This document shows positions 54,009-62,073 of a stretch of DNA of 64,000 nucleotides, in pieces (within the stretch, counting starts at the first letter, position 1; each line of letters starts with the position of its first letter). The notes under the pieces are model-generated. The model worked only from the letters and a program-made list of their open reading frames with translations. It ran no database searches and was not told the DNA's origin. Source of the DNA: Azospirillum picis (lineage in GTDB: Bacteria > Pseudomonadota > Alphaproteobacteria > Azospirillales > Azospirillaceae); assembly GCF_017876115.1 (NCBI RefSeq), contig NZ_JAGINO010000010.1, positions 124,001 to 188,000 on the forward strand. The letters are read 5' to 3'. Position numbers and translations under genes: made by a program.

Positions 54009-54392
54009 ATGAGGGTGAGCCTGGGTGCCGATCTCGACCGCTTGACCGAGCGTGTGATCGGTGCCGCCTTCGCGGTTCATACCGCGTTGGGACACGGGTT
54101 TGCAGAGCAGGTCTATAAGAAGGCACTGCTTCGTGAGTTGTCCGATGCCGGCTTGGCGGCGGCGACCGAAGTGCCTTTCAGGGTGCTTTACAAAGGCGAT
54201 GCGGTCGGCAGCTATTTTGCCGACCTCGTCGTCGAGCGACGGGTAATCGTGGAACTGAAGAGCTGTGAAACGCTTATTCAAGCCCACAGCCGCCGAGCTC
54301 TGAATTGTCTGCGCGTCAGCGGACCACCGGCTGGGCTCCTGTTCAACTTCGCCGGACCTGGCCTGACGGTCAAACGGGTACTGACGCATTAG
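54009..54392 (+). CDS. GxxExxY family protein (PD-(D/E)xK-like)
   Basis: Protein of 127 residues. The family motif G30-F-A-E33-Q-V-Y36 is present (GHGFAEQVYKKALL). The nuclease-fold core has D72 in SYFADLVVERR and E82-L-K84 in VIVELKSCETL, the Asp and Glu-x-Lys pattern of PD-(D/E)xK enzymes. HSRRALNCLRVSG and GLLFNFAGPGLTVKRV complete the domain. The family is named for the motif and has no settled function; a nuclease-like activity is inferred from the core. No clear Shine-Dalgarno site; GTG 54015 is an alternative start. Codon use is less GC-biased than cobS and cobT. It lies inside an inverted-repeat cassette. Confidence 0.9.
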   Translation: MRVSLGADLDRLTERVIGAAFAVHTALGHGFAEQVYKKALLRELSDAGLAAATEVPFRVLYKGDAVGSYFADLVVERRVIVELKSCETLIQAHSRRALNCLRVSGPPAGLLFNFAGPGLTVKRVLTH

Positions 54393-54429
54393 AAAATCCG
54401 TGTCTAAATCCGTGAAATCCGTGTCAGTC
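54393..54429 (-). repeat. Right 37-bp inverted-repeat arm of the cassette
   Basis: Begins directly after the TAG stop of the GxxExxY gene. Read on the minus strand it shows three CACGGATT(T) units in the same order and spacing as the left arm, with three substitutions. Confidence 0.9.
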
Positions 54430-54474
54430 TTGCCCAACGCGCCTTAACTTTCCCAAGAACAAAGACGCCCAGCG

Positions 54475-56346
54475 ATGACCACCCAGAACGACACCCCCGT
54501 CGAGGCCTTCAAGCGGTCCACCACCGCCACGGTGCGCGCCATGTCCAGGCGGGCGGAGGTGCAGGTCGGCTTCTCGTCGGATCCGCCGGGGCTCTCCGGC
54601 CAGCGGGTGCGGGTGCCGCTGCCGGCGCGCGACCTCAATCCCGTCGAGGTCGCCAAGCTGCGCGGCGCGGCCGACGCGGTGGCGCTGCGCCTGCGCCACC
54701 ACGACGCCGCGCTCCATGCCCACCGCATGCCGCTCGGCGACACCGCGCGCCAAGCCTTCGACGCGCTGGAGCAGGCGCGCTGCGAGGCGCTGGGCAGCCG
54801 CCACATGGCCGGCGTCGCCCACAATCTGGAAGCGGCGCTGGAAGACCGCTACACCCGGCAGGGCTTCGACCGGCTGGAGGACCGCGGCCAGGTGCCGCTG
54901 TCGGAAGCCCTCCGGCTGATGGCGCGCGAGGCGATGACCGGCGCCGCGCCGCCGCCGGCCGCCGCCCACGCGGTCGAGCTGTGGCGCCCCTGGGTCGAGG
55001 AGCGGCTGGGCAAGGACATGCGCGGGCTGGCCGGTTTCGCCGACGACCAGGACGCCTACGCCAAGGCGGTGCGCCGGCTGCTGGCCGACCTCGACATGGA
55101 GGTCGGCCAGGAGGCCGACCAGGAAGAGGAGGAGGACCAGCAGACCCAGTCCTCCGAGGACGAGGATTCGTCCCAGAACGGCCAGACCCGCGGCCAGGAC
55201 GAGGACCAGTCGGACTCCGAGCCCATGGCGTCGTCGGAGATGCAGGACTCCTCGGAGGCCGGCGAGGCGGCCGAGGAGGGGGCCGGCGAGGAAGGCGACA
55301 TGGAGATGGGCGAGGGCGAAGGGGCGGAGGAGCCCGCCGGCCCCGGCCAGCCCTGGCGCAACGACGCCAGCCGCCGCAACGAGCCCGATCCGAACGCCTA
55401 CAAGGCCTTCACCACGCAGTTCGACGAGGTGGTGGATGCGGCCGACCTGTGCGACCCGGCGGAACTTGAGCGGCTGCGCCACCTGCTCGACCAGCAGCTC
55501 CAGCACCTGCAGGGTGTGATCTCCAAGCTGGCCAACCGGCTGCAGCGCCGGCTGATGGCCAAGCAGCAGCGCTCCTGGAGCTTCGACCTGGAAGAGGGGA
55601 TCCTCGACGCGGCGAGGCTGGCGCGCGTCGTCGCCAACCCGGTTCTGCCGCTGTCCTTCAAGAAGGAGAAGGAAACCGATTTCCGGGACACGGTGGTGTC
55701 GCTGCTGATCGACAATTCCGGCTCCATGCGCGGCCGTCCGATCTCCATCGCCGCGATGAGCGCCGACATCCTGGCGCGCACGCTGGAACGCTGCGCGGTG
55801 AAGGTCGAGGTGCTGGGCTTCACCACCCGCGCCTGGAAGGGCGGGCAAGCCCGCGAGTCCTGGGTCGCCGCCGGGAAGCCGGCGCATCCCGGCCGGCTGA
55901 ACGACCTGCGCCACATCGTCTACAAGGCCGCCGACATGCCGTGGCGCCGCGCCCGCAAGAATCTCGGGCTGATGCTGCGCGAGGGCATCCTGAAGGAGAA
56001 CATCGACGGCGAGGCGCTGCAGTGGGCGCACAACCGGCTGCTCGGCCGCTCGGAACAGCGCCGCATCCTGATGGTGATCTCCGACGGCGCGCCGGTCGAT
56101 GACTCGACGCTGTCGGTCAATGCCGGCAACTACCTGGAGCGTCATCTGCGGCAGGTGATCGAGCAGATCGAGACCCGGTCGCCGGTGGAACTGGTGGCGA
56201 TCGGCATCGGGCACGACGTCACCCGCTACTACCGGCGCGCGGTCACCATCGTCGATGCCGAGCAGCTCGGCGGCACCATGATGAACAAGCTGGCCGAGCT
56301 GTTCGACGAGGACGACCGCCGCGGCGGCCGCCGCGGATGGCGATGA
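54475..56346 (+). CDS. cobT: Cobaltochelatase subunit CobT
   Basis: Partner of CobS (623 residues) in the CobNST chelatase. The N-terminal region (1-205) is helical; 206-290 is an extreme acidic linker ([16 protein letters not shown] and [16 protein letters not shown]); the C-terminal von Willebrand A domain has a MIDAS motif [10 protein letters not shown] (413-422), with [10 protein letters not shown] later. [16 protein letters not shown] closes the domain. Start [13 protein letters not shown] at 54475, with no strong ribosome-binding site. It likely relied on cobS transcription before the cassette was inserted. Confidence 0.96.
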   Translation: MTTQNDTPVEAFKRSTTATVRAMSRRAEVQVGFSSDPPGLSGQRVRVPLPARDLNPVEVAKLRGAADAVALRLRHHDAALHAHRMPLGDTARQAFDALEQARCEALGSRHMAGVAHNLEAALEDRYTRQGFDRLEDRGQVPLSEALRLMAREAMTGAAPPPAAAHAVELWRPWVEERLGKDMRGLAGFADDQDAYAKAVRRLLADLDMEVGQEADQEEEEDQQTQSSEDEDSSQNGQTRGQDEDQSDSEPMASSEMQDSSEAGEAAEEGAGEEGDMEMGEGEGAEEPAGPGQPWRNDASRRNEPDPNAYKAFTTQFDEVVDAADLCDPAELERLRHLLDQQLQHLQGVISKLANRLQRRLMAKQQRSWSFDLEEGILDAARLARVVANPVLPLSFKKEKETDFRDTVVSLLIDNSGSMRGRPISIAAMSADILARTLERCAVKVEVLGFTTRAWKGGQARESWVAAGKPAHPGRLNDLRHIVYKAADMPWRRARKNLGLMLREGILKENIDGEALQWAHNRLLGRSEQRRILMVISDGAPVDDSTLSVNAGNYLERHLRQVIEQIETRSPVELVAIGIGHDVTRYYRRAVTIVDAEQLGGTMMNKLAELFDEDDRRGGRRGWR

Positions 56347-56406
56347 GGTAAGGATACGGGCGAGGGTGTCTGAAGCCTTGTCAGTGACTTAGCGGAAAAT
56401 CACCTC

Positions 56407-56440
56407 TGACGCCTGCCGGTATCCTTACCGGCAGGCGTCA
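56407..56440. terminator. Bidirectional hairpin between cobT and adenylate cyclase genes
   Basis: TGACGCCTGCCGGTA (56407-56421) pairs perfectly with 56426-56440 around a TCCT loop. The right arm includes the stop codon of the convergent cyclase gene. A 15-bp perfect stem is the strongest inverted repeat of this type in the window. Confidence 0.8.
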
Positions 56441-58597
56441 TATCGTCGTTGATCCGGCGCCGGTGGCGGCTTCCGCCGCAGTTCCGGCGGCAGCGCTTCC
56501 CGCGGCGGGGCGGCCTGCAACCCCCCCGGCCGCCTCGGGCGGCGTCATCGTGACGGGAAGCGTCGGCTTTACCGCCGGAGCGGCGGCGGCCTTCGCCGCG
56601 TCCTTGCGTTCGTCCTCCGGAACCAGGCGCCACAGCTCGGTGGTGCCGGTGCGGCCGCGCAGCGACCGGCCGCCCTGCCGCACCATCGGGGCGGCGTCCT
56701 TGCCCCTGGTCGCCGTGACGCCGCTGGTCAGCACGATCACCTCGGCGTCGCCCTGGAGCGCCGCCGACAGCTCCTCGATGCGGGCGGCGACATTCACCGT
56801 GTCGCCGACGATGGTGTAGTTCATCCGGCTGTCGGAGCCGATGTTGCCGACCACGACGGGACCGCTGTGCAGCCCGATGCCGACGCGGATCGGCGCCCGC
56901 CCCTCGGCGACGCGGCGGCGGTTGTCGGCGCGGATGGCGTGGTGGATGGCATGGGCGGCGCGCAGCCCGCGGGTGGCATGGTCCTCCTGCGCCTCTGGTG
57001 CTCCCCAGAAGGCCATCAGGGAATCGCCGATGAACTTGTCCACGGTGCCGCCCTCCGCCTCGATGCAGGCGGCGAGCAGGGTGAAATGCTCGTTCAGCAG
57101 GGTGGCGGTGTCGGCTGCCGCCATATGCTCGGCCATGCGGGAGAAGCCGCGGATGTCGGTGAACATCACCGTGACCTCGCGCTGCACCGAGGCGATGCCG
57201 CCCTCCATGTTGCGCTGGCGCATCAGCCGCAGCACCAGCGCTTTCGGCACATAGGTCTCGAACCAGCGCAGGCCGGCGACCATCGCGTTGAAGGCGCTGG
57301 CGGCGCGCGCCATCTCGCGCAGCCGCGAGTCCGGCAGGTCGGCGATGGCGCGGAACTCGAAGGCGCGGACGCGGTCGGCCGCCTCGGCGAGCCGTGCCAC
57401 CTGCCGGCTGATCCGCCGGCCGACCAGCAGCGCCACCCCGACCGACACCAGCAGGATGGCGAAGCCCACGGCGCCGGTGATGTAGAGCCGCCGGATCTCG
57501 TTGCCCATCTCGCCGTCGCGGTAGCCGATGCCGATGGTCCAGTCCTGCTGCCCGTAGCCCGACATCTTGCGCGTCAGGAAGGTGTAGTCGCTGCCCAGCA
57601 CCCGCACGCTGCGCCCCTCGACCCGCTTCTTCAGCGACTGCGCCGGCACGCCGCTGGTCCACAGCGAGGCGAGCGCCGGGTCGTCCACCTGGTCGATCCG
57701 CGGCAGCGGCGGCCCGTCATGCTTGTTGGAGAAGTCGAAGCTGCGGCCGACCAGCGCCGGGTGGGCAAGCACGTGGTCGCGGTCGTAGAGGACGAAGGCG
57801 TTCAGCCCCTGCTCGACATACAGCACCGACAGGAAGCGCGAGAGGTCGCCCAGCGACACCCCGACCGCCACCTGGCCCAGATAGCGGCCATCCCGCCGCA
57901 CCGGCTGGTACAGGGTGACGAAGCTGTTCTGTGCCTCCTTCAGCCATCGCGGGTCGGCCCAGGCGGCGGCGCTGCGGTTGGGGCCGTCCAGCATCTCCGG
58001 CGGGATGTCGCCCTCGCCCTGCATGTCGACGGCGCCGGAGACCAGTTCGCCGTTGAGGCGGCCGGCGCGCACGCCGGTCAGGTCGGGCCGGACGAAGATG
58101 AGGCCGGTGACGTCCGGCGCCCCGGCCAGCGCGCCGCGCAGCGTATCGGTCATGGCGGCGGTGTCGTCGGTGCGCAGGTCGCCGCGCTCGATCAGGCCGG
58201 CGACGAAGCGCGCCATCTCGCGCGCCGGGTCGAGCTGGTGGCGCACCCGCACCTCGACGCCGGCCAGCGCCAGGTCCGCCTTGTCGTTCAGCAGGGCGAA
58301 GGTGTTGGTGCTGGCACTGACCAGCCCCAGGATCAGCACGCTGGCCACCGCCGCCAGCATCAGCGACCCGAAGCCGGCGACCAGAACCGCGGCGATCGGC
58401 AGCCGCAGGCGCCGGCGTCCGGCCAGCCTGGACGCGAGCCTGACCGCGGCCCATCCGCCCATCCGCCCGCCGGTTCTAGCACCGCTCCTTCCGCCTGCCT
58501 TCCCGCCCGTCCTCGCATCCTCCCTCGCGCCCGCGCCCGGCGTGGCCGGCGGTGCGGAGGGGGACGGCGGCAGGGGCGCTGGCGGGGTGTCGGGCAT
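56438..58597 (-). CDS. Membrane adenylate/guanylate cyclase with sensor and HAMP domains
   Basis: Class III nucleotide cyclase of 719 residues. A long Pro/Ala/Arg-rich N-terminus is followed by a first helix (LRLPIAAVLVAGFGSLMLAAVASVLIL). An extracytoplasmic Cache-like sensor (about 110-380) includes LYQPVRRDGRYLGQVAVGVSL and FVLYDRDHVLAHP. A second helix (YITGAVGFAILLVSVGVALLV) and HAMP region lead to the cyclase: VTVMFTDIRGFSRMAEH with the metal Asp, FIGDSLMAFWGAP, and YTIVGDTVNVAARIEEL. A disordered Ala/Pro-rich tail closes. It makes a cyclic nucleotide in response to an unknown periplasmic ligand. Confidence 0.92.
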   Translation of the reverse strand: MPDTPPAPLPPSPSAPPATPGAGAREDARTGGKAGGRSGARTGGRMGGWAAVRLASRLAGRRRLRLPIAAVLVAGFGSLMLAAVASVLILGLVSASTNTFALLNDKADLALAGVEVRVRHQLDPAREMARFVAGLIERGDLRTDDTAAMTDTLRGALAGAPDVTGLIFVRPDLTGVRAGRLNGELVSGAVDMQGEGDIPPEMLDGPNRSAAAWADPRWLKEAQNSFVTLYQPVRRDGRYLGQVAVGVSLGDLSRFLSVLYVEQGLNAFVLYDRDHVLAHPALVGRSFDFSNKHDGPPLPRIDQVDDPALASLWTSGVPAQSLKKRVEGRSVRVLGSDYTFLTRKMSGYGQQDWTIGIGYRDGEMGNEIRRLYITGAVGFAILLVSVGVALLVGRRISRQVARLAEAADRVRAFEFRAIADLPDSRLREMARAASAFNAMVAGLRWFETYVPKALVLRLMRQRNMEGGIASVQREVTVMFTDIRGFSRMAEHMAAADTATLLNEHFTLLAACIEAEGGTVDKFIGDSLMAFWGAPEAQEDHATRGLRAAHAIHHAIRADNRRRVAEGRAPIRVGIGLHSGPVVVGNIGSDSRMNYTIVGDTVNVAARIEELSAALQGDAEVIVLTSGVTATRGKDAAPMVRQGGRSLRGRTGTTELWRLVPEDERKDAAKAAAAPAVKPTLPVTMTPPEAAGGVAGRPAAGSAAAGTAAEAATGAGSTTI

Positions 58598-58705
58598 GGG
58601 CGGCAGCCTACCCCGCGCACCCGGCGCGGAGCAACCCGCCGGGGCCATCCTTACGCGGATTTCACAAGGCCAGGACCACGCTGGGCGGCCGCGCGCCGCC
58701 CGCCT

Positions 58706-60193
58706 TCAACCGCCCACGATCAGCTTGACCCGCCGGCCCGGTTCCAAAGGATTGCCCGGCGGGATATTGTTGATGATCCGGAACAATTCCTCGGCATACG
58801 TCTCCTGCGGCATGCGGCGGACGAAGCCCTCGACGGTGTCGCCGGGCCGTACCGTCACGAGCTGGACCCGGCGGGGCTGGTAGCGTCCGGCCTCCTGTGC
58901 CGTCAGGCGATGGAAGCTCATTGCCGCGGACTTGAAATCGGCATCGTAACGAGCGAGCGTCCCGGCGGGGGCCAGGAAGGTGAAGCGGTAGATGCGTCCG
59001 TCCGGCATGCGGATCGCCGCCAGGCGTACGTCCGCGCTGCCGCCGTTCGCCTCGCCACGGGTGGTGGCGGTCGCCGCCGGCATGCCGTCGATGGTGACGC
59101 GTTCGAGGTTCGACAGGGCGGCACCCTTGCCCCAGACCCCGGTCAGGAACGCGGCCGGATCGGTCTGGCCGGCCGCCGAGCCGCCGTCGAAGGCCATCGC
59201 GACGCCGTTCGGTCCCTTGGCGACCACCTGGTCCGCACCGTTCAGCAACGCGTATCCCTGCGGCACGGTGAAGGCGATGCCGAGCTGCGGATGGGCGAAG
59301 CTGCGGCCGCGGACATAGCCGTTTTCCGGGCTGTCGCCATAGATCATGCCGTCGACCGCGGCCAGGTAGGGATCGCGCGGCCGGGCGCCGCCGGGCGGCA
59401 GGCTGCGGGCGAGGTCGGCGGCGACGCGCACGCGTTCCTCGGTGGCCGGGTGGCTGGCCAGGAAGTCGAAGCCTTCCGAACCCGACCCGGAACCGCCGGC
59501 ACGCAGGCCCTCGTACTGGCCGTCGCGCCGCAGCGTCTCCAGGAAGGTCGCCATGGCGAAGGGATCGTAGCCGGCACGCTCCAGCGTCGCCACGCCCAGC
59601 CGGTCGGCTTCCAGCTCCTGCTCGCGCGAATAGCTGGCGACCAGCGCGGTGCCGCCCAACCCGGCGATCTGCGCCAGGGCGTCGCTGCCGAACACCGCGC
59701 CGACCCCGGCGGCGACCAGCCCGGCAATGGTCTCGCGGGTCATGCGCTGGGCGGAATGGTGGGCGGTGACGTGGCCGATCTCATGCGCGAGGACGCCGGC
59801 GACCTCGGCCTCGTCCTGCGCCAGCGCCAGGAGGCCGCGGGTGATGTAGACGTAGCCGCCGGGCAGGGCGAAGGCGTTGACGACATCGCTGTCCAGCACG
59901 GTGAAGGTCCAGGGCTCGTTCGCCAGATCGGTGGTGGCGGCCAGACGGCGGCCGAGCTGGCCGACATAGGCGGTCAGCCGCGGATTCTTCACCTCCCCGC
60001 CGAACTGGGCCAGGATCTTCGGATGCTCCTGCGCCCCCAGTGCCGCATCGCCGCCGCCGAACAGCGTCCCGTCCAGCAGCCCGGCCATGGCGGGGGCGGG
60101 GACGGCGAGGACGGGGGTCGCGGCGAGCCACAGCGCGGCCAACGCGCCGGCGGCCTTGCGGAACGGCTTGCGGATGGGATCGGAGGTCGGCAT
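58706..60193 (-). CDS. M48 family metalloprotease (BepA/LoiP-like)
   Basis: Exported zinc protease of 495 residues with a signal peptide (KAAGALAALWLAATPVLAVPAPAMA). The active site is H137-E138-x2-H141 (VLAHEIGHVTAHHS) with the third ligand Glu in QELEADRLG. The catalytic domain covers about 55-250. Residues 300-430 form a separate beta-rich domain (IAFTVPQGYALLNG). The C-terminus (VTVRPGDTVEGFVRRMP) is LysM-like, which may anchor it to peptidoglycan. A role in outer-membrane protein quality control is inferred from homologues. It is divergent from the SNase gene by 53 bp. Confidence 0.92.
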   Translation of the reverse strand: MPTSDPIRKPFRKAAGALAALWLAATPVLAVPAPAMAGLLDGTLFGGGDAALGAQEHPKILAQFGGEVKNPRLTAYVGQLGRRLAATTDLANEPWTFTVLDSDVVNAFALPGGYVYITRGLLALAQDEAEVAGVLAHEIGHVTAHHSAQRMTRETIAGLVAAGVGAVFGSDALAQIAGLGGTALVASYSREQELEADRLGVATLERAGYDPFAMATFLETLRRDGQYEGLRAGGSGSGSEGFDFLASHPATEERVRVAADLARSLPPGGARPRDPYLAAVDGMIYGDSPENGYVRGRSFAHPQLGIAFTVPQGYALLNGADQVVAKGPNGVAMAFDGGSAAGQTDPAAFLTGVWGKGAALSNLERVTIDGMPAATATTRGEANGGSADVRLAAIRMPDGRIYRFTFLAPAGTLARYDADFKSAAMSFHRLTAQEAGRYQPRRVQLVTVRPGDTVEGFVRRMPQETYAEELFRIINNIPPGNPLEPGRRVKLIVGG

Positions 60194-60246
60194 ATCGGAC
60201 AGAACCCCGCCCGGCGGCGGATGTTCCGCAACCTTGGCAGTTTCCG

Positions 60247-61182
60247 ATGCGCCCCGCCCGTTTCCCGTACCCGCGCGTGCCGGACCTTATGCCGGCCTTG
60301 GTCCTGCTGGCCGGGCTTCTGCTGGCGGGCGCCGTCCGGGCGGATGCCCTGCGGGTGACCGCTGTGCTCGACGGCGACACGCTGGAACTGGAGGACGGCC
60401 GGCAGGTCCGCCTCGCCGGCATCGAGGCGGCGAAGCCGCCGCGCGGCGCCGACCCGCGCGACGGGCGGGTCTGGCCACTGGCCGAGGCCGCCAGGGCGAT
60501 GCTGGCCCAGTTGGCGCTCGGCCGCCCGGTCGTCGTCCATGGTCCGGCGCCGACGGACCGCCATGGCCGGCTGCTCGCCCATCTGGTGCGCGACGACGGG
60601 TTGTGGCTGCAGTCGGCGCTGGTCGCCCGCGGGCTCGCCCGCGTCCATACCCGTCCCGACGCCAGCGCCTACGCCGCCGAGTTGCTGGCGGAAGAGACGG
60701 CGGCACGGGACGCCGGCCGCGGGCTGTGGCGGAGCCGGGTCTATGCGCTGCGCGATGCCGGCGACCCGGCTGGCCTTGCCCGCGACCGCGACAGCTTCCA
60801 GGTCGTCGAAGGGGTAGTGCTGCGCGTGTCGAAGGGCCGCGGCGAGAGCTATCTCGACTTCGGCGAGGACTGGCGCAGCGACGTCACCGTCCATATCGGC
60901 CGGGCGGCGATGCGGGACCTCGTCCGGGCCGGCATCGACCCGCTGTCCTACGAAGGGCGGCGCGTGCGCGTGCGGGGCTGGATCCTGCTGCGCAACGGCC
61001 CCATGATCGAGATCACCCATCCCGCCCAGATCGAGCGGCTGGAGCGCGAGCCGCCGCCCGCCGCCGGTCCTTCCCCGTGGCCCGGCCCCGCCGCCGGCCC
61101 CGCTGCCGACGCCGACGGCGAGGACGCCGATCCCGGGGATGAGCTTCGGGACGGGGACGCAACCGAGGATCCGGACGGATGA
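60247..61182 (+). CDS. Thermonuclease (SNase) family protein
   Basis: Exported protein of 311 residues with an SNase-like OB-fold domain (about 34-155): ALRVTAVLDGDTLELEDGRQVRLAGIEAAKPP, with the metal Asp in LDGDT and an Arg in VRLAGIE, then RHGRLLAHLVRDDGLWLQSALVARGLARVH. A second beta-rich part (QVVEGVVLRVSKGRGESYLDFGEDWRSDVTVHI) resembles the extra OB-like domain in related proteins. The acidic tail ends DGDATEDPDG. A hydrophobic signal (MPALVLLAGLLLAGAVRA) begins at 60289, so that ATG may be the true start. The stop overlaps the next gene (ATGA). Confidence 0.88.
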   Translation: MRPARFPYPRVPDLMPALVLLAGLLLAGAVRADALRVTAVLDGDTLELEDGRQVRLAGIEAAKPPRGADPRDGRVWPLAEAARAMLAQLALGRPVVVHGPAPTDRHGRLLAHLVRDDGLWLQSALVARGLARVHTRPDASAYAAELLAEETAARDAGRGLWRSRVYALRDAGDPAGLARDRDSFQVVEGVVLRVSKGRGESYLDFGEDWRSDVTVHIGRAAMRDLVRAGIDPLSYEGRRVRVRGWILLRNGPMIEITHPAQIERLEREPPPAAGPSPWPGPAAGPAADADGEDADPGDELRDGDATEDPDG

Positions 61183-62051
61183 GACTGCGCCCGACCACGC
61201 CCCTCCTCGCCGCCATCGCGCTGCTGCCGGTCCTGGTCGTGTTGGCCCTGCTGTCACCGGCGGCGACGCAGCCCGCGGTGGCCGGAGGCCCCGAACTGAC
61301 CATCGTCGCCGCCGGGGCGGAGCGCCGCTTCGACCGCGACGCGCTGCTGGCGCGACCGGACGCGGTGACCGTCGACATCCCCGCCGACGTCTCCTACGGC
61401 GGGCCGATGCGCTACCGCGCGGTGCCGCTGGCGAGCCTCCTCGGCGTCGGGGAGTTCGCGCCCGGCAGCGTGCTGGAGGGGGTGGCGTCCGACGGCTTCA
61501 CCGCCCAGCTTCCGCCGGACCTCTGCCTGCGCACCGGCCCGGACGGTGCGGTCGCCTTCCTGGCGGTGGAGCCGCCGGACCGGCCCTGGCCGGCGCTGCC
61601 GGGCAAGCAGGTGTCGGCCGGGCCCTTCTACCTGGTGTGGGTGAGGCCCGAGGCGTCGGGCGTGCGCAGCGAGCAGTGGCCCTACCAGCTCACCCGCATC
61701 GTCAGTTCCGACGATCCGCTGACGCGCTGGCCGCAGCTCGCGGTGGACGCCGGACTGGCCGCGGAGTCGCCGGCCCGCGCCGGGCAGGCGGTCTTCATCA
61801 CCCAATGCATGGCCTGCCACACGCTGAACGGCGCCGGCAGCGCCACGATGGGTCCCGACCTGAACCGGCCGATGAACCCGACGGACTATCTGACCCCCGA
61901 CGGCCTGAAGCGGCTGGTCCGTGACCCGCGCGCCGTCCGCACCTGGCCCGGCCAGCAGATGCCGGGGTTCGATCCCTCGATGCTGAGCGACGCCGACCTG
62001 GAGCGGGTCATCGCCTATCTCGGCCACATGGCCGGACGGAAGCAGCCGTGA
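61179..62051 (+). CDS. Cytochrome c fused to a molybdopterin-binding-like domain
   Basis: Periplasmic protein of 290 residues. After the signal peptide (LLAAIALLPVLVVLALL), residues about 40-185 resemble a truncated oxidoreductase molybdopterin-binding (sulfite oxidase-like) fold: DIPADVSYGGPMRYRAVPLASLLG, GVASDGFTAQLPP, FYLVWVRPE and WPYQLTRIV. The moco-ligating Cys of true sulfite oxidases is not evident. The C-terminal domain (about 195-285) is a c-type cytochrome with C210-MA-C213-H214 and a candidate axial Met in GQQMPGF. It starts inside the SNase gene's stop (ATGA). It may pass electrons in a respiratory side-branch; this is inferred. Confidence 0.83.
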   Translation: MRLRPTTPLLAAIALLPVLVVLALLSPAATQPAVAGGPELTIVAAGAERRFDRDALLARPDAVTVDIPADVSYGGPMRYRAVPLASLLGVGEFAPGSVLEGVASDGFTAQLPPDLCLRTGPDGAVAFLAVEPPDRPWPALPGKQVSAGPFYLVWVRPEASGVRSEQWPYQLTRIVSSDDPLTRWPQLAVDAGLAAESPARAGQAVFITQCMACHTLNGAGSATMGPDLNRPMNPTDYLTPDGLKRLVRDPRAVRTWPGQQMPGFDPSMLSDADLERVIAYLGHMAGRKQP

Positions 62052-62073
62052 GGCTGCGGTCCGCCCGGCGCCG

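Larger units (their letters stand above)
53968..54429. mobile_element. 462-bp cassette: GxxExxY gene bounded by 37-bp inverted repeats
   Basis: The interval between cobS and cobT contains a self-contained unit. Left arm 53968-54004 and right arm 54393-54429 are inverted copies matching at 34 of 37 positions. The single gene fits almost exactly between them: the start codon is 4 bases after the left arm and the right arm begins directly after the stop codon. Both arms are made of CACGGATTT-like units. Lower GC than the surroundings supports transfer. No transposase is encoded and no target-site duplication is obvious. Removing it would leave about 96 bases between cobS and cobT. Confidence 0.75.
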
